A stretch of DNA of 52,750 bases from ZC4RG20 sp964553875. GTDB taxonomy: Bacteria; Pseudomonadota; Gammaproteobacteria; Steroidobacterales; Rariloculaceae. The notes beneath the pieces were generated by a model. The model saw only the letters and a program-made list of their open reading frames with translations. It ran no database searches and was not told the DNA's origin. Below are positions 52,038 to 52,750 of the stretch, piece after piece (within the stretch, counting starts at the first letter, position 1; every line of letters begins with the position of its first letter). The stretch spans positions 1 through 52,750 of the forward strand of contig CAZKNH010000012.1 in assembly GCA_964553875.1 (NCBI GenBank), given 5' to 3'. The translations under genes and the position numbers were made by a program.

Positions 52038-52750
52038 ATGATCAAGTCGAGCCCTTGGATCAAGCTCTTGCCTCCGCTCGCGTTCGCGTCGGCGGCGTTC
52101 ATGGTCGGTGCCGCCGTGCTGCTTCTCACGCGCGAAGGCGGCGGCCTTCCGCTGCTGCTCGTCGGCGCCGCGCTGCTCCTGCTCCTCACGATGATGCTCG
52201 CGTATCAGCGGGCGGGCGACCTGCGCCGCATCGCCGAGGCGCAGGCGGCGCAGAACGAGCGCAACCAGCAGGCGATCCTCCGGCTGCTCGACGAGCTGTC
52301 GAATCTCGCGGACGGCGACCTCACCGTCCAGGCGACGGTCACGGAGGACATCACGGGCGCGATCGCCGACTCGATCAACTACGCGATCGAGCAGCTGCGC
52401 GACCTCGTCGCGACGATCCACGACACGTCGATCCTCGTCGACGCCGCCGCGAAGCAGAGCGAGGCGACCGTCCGGCACCTGGTCCGCTCGGCCGAGACGC
52501 AGGCGAAGCAAACGGCCGCGGCGTCCGAGGCCGTGGCCCGGATGGCCCAGTCGATCGAGGAGGTGTCCGGCAACGCCGAGCGCTGCTCGGACGTCGCGCG
52601 CCACGCCGTCGACGTCGCGCACAAGGGCGGCGAAGCCGTGCGCCGCACGATCGACGGCATGAATACGATCCGCGAGACGATTCAGGATACGTCGAAGCGT
52701 ATCAAGCGCCTCGGCGAAAGCTCGCAGGAGATCGGCAACATCGTCGAGCT
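52038..52750 (+). CDS. pilJ: Pil-Chp chemoreceptor PilJ (5' part, runs off the window), apparently without periplasmic domain
   Basis: Open from ATG at 52038 to the edge (237 codons). Two transmembrane segments lie at about 9-30 and 37-56, separated by only about six residues, so the periplasmic PilJ sensor region of Pseudomonas (roughly 250-300 residues) is absent. After the second segment a HAMP-like part holds LLDELSNLADGDLTV, followed by the start of the methyl-accepting signalling helices (VARMAQSIEEVSGNAERC). It begins seven bases after pilI. The histidine kinase-interaction tip would lie beyond the window. Confidence 0.85.
   Translation, partial: MIKSSPWIKLLPPLAFASAAFMVGAAVLLLTREGGGLPLLLVGAALLLLLTMMLAYQRAGDLRRIAEAQAAQNERNQQAILRLLDELSNLADGDLTVQATVTEDITGAIADSINYAIEQLRDLVATIHDTSILVDAAAKQSEATVRHLVRSAETQAKQTAAASEAVARMAQSIEEVSGNAERCSDVARHAVDVAHKGGEAVRRTIDGMNTIRETIQDTSKRIKRLGESSQEIGNIVE

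Overview
The window looks like the chromosome of a free-living, high-GC gammaproteobacterium. It carries lipopolysaccharide core genes (hldD, waaF, kdkA, two LpxL-type acyltransferases), glnE, and the pseudomonad-like order yqgE/ruvX - tonB-like - gshB - pilGHIJ. It also has pilT/pilU diverging from yggS/yggT. Most genes use strongly G/C-biased third codon positions. No rRNA, tRNA, CRISPR array, transposase or phage gene was seen. The exact genus cannot be told from the sequence.

Layout. 1-11.7 kb is an accessory-looking region of mostly single genes. It holds a truncated CmcJ-type oxygenase, an SDR, a serine beta-lactamase-like hydrolase, an asparagine-synthase-like ligase that converges on and overlaps an LtaS-like membrane phosphotransferase, a small protein with the active-site pattern of BLF1/CNF/CheD glutamine deamidases, a secreted esterase, a large secreted protein of unknown function, and a DUF6151-like zinc protein. 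11.9-19.0 kb (minus) is a six-gene hyfBCEFGI-like operon whose large subunit has lost the NiFe-binding cysteines, so it is better read as an energy-converting hydrogenase-related (Ehr) complex than as a hydrogenase. 19.3-21.8 kb (minus) is gloA - CPBP protease - topoisomerase IB. 21.9-29.3 kb (plus) is a monooxygenase-like protein, glnE, a zinc-ribbon protein, a glycosyltransferase, hldD, waaF and kdkA, with several overlapping start/stop codons. Two overlapping LpxL-like genes follow on the minus strand.

31.4-38.9 kb (plus) contains htpX and htpG, each behind a good sigma-32-type heat-shock promoter. Between them lie a HAD phosphatase, an L,D-transpeptidase, ppnN and three small unknown genes. 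39.0-40.9 kb (minus) is DUF4426, yggT and yggS, without the proC often found between the last two. 41.0-44.4 kb (plus) has three PilT-family ATPases in a row. 44.4-50.4 kb (minus) holds a Tat-exported HD-domain protein related to PhnZ-type oxygenases, a PyrK-like flavoprotein, ruvX, yqgE, a TonB-like protein, apbE, a REP-like repeat cluster and gshB. 50.6 kb to the end is pilG-pilH-pilI-pilJ; PilJ runs off the edge and appears to lack the periplasmic sensor domain.

The strongest candidate for something undescribed is the deamidase-like protein at 7483-8091. The Ehr complex, the stripped-down PilJ with three retraction-type ATPases, and the PhnZ-like Tat protein come next. All functional statements are from reading motifs; no database search was run.
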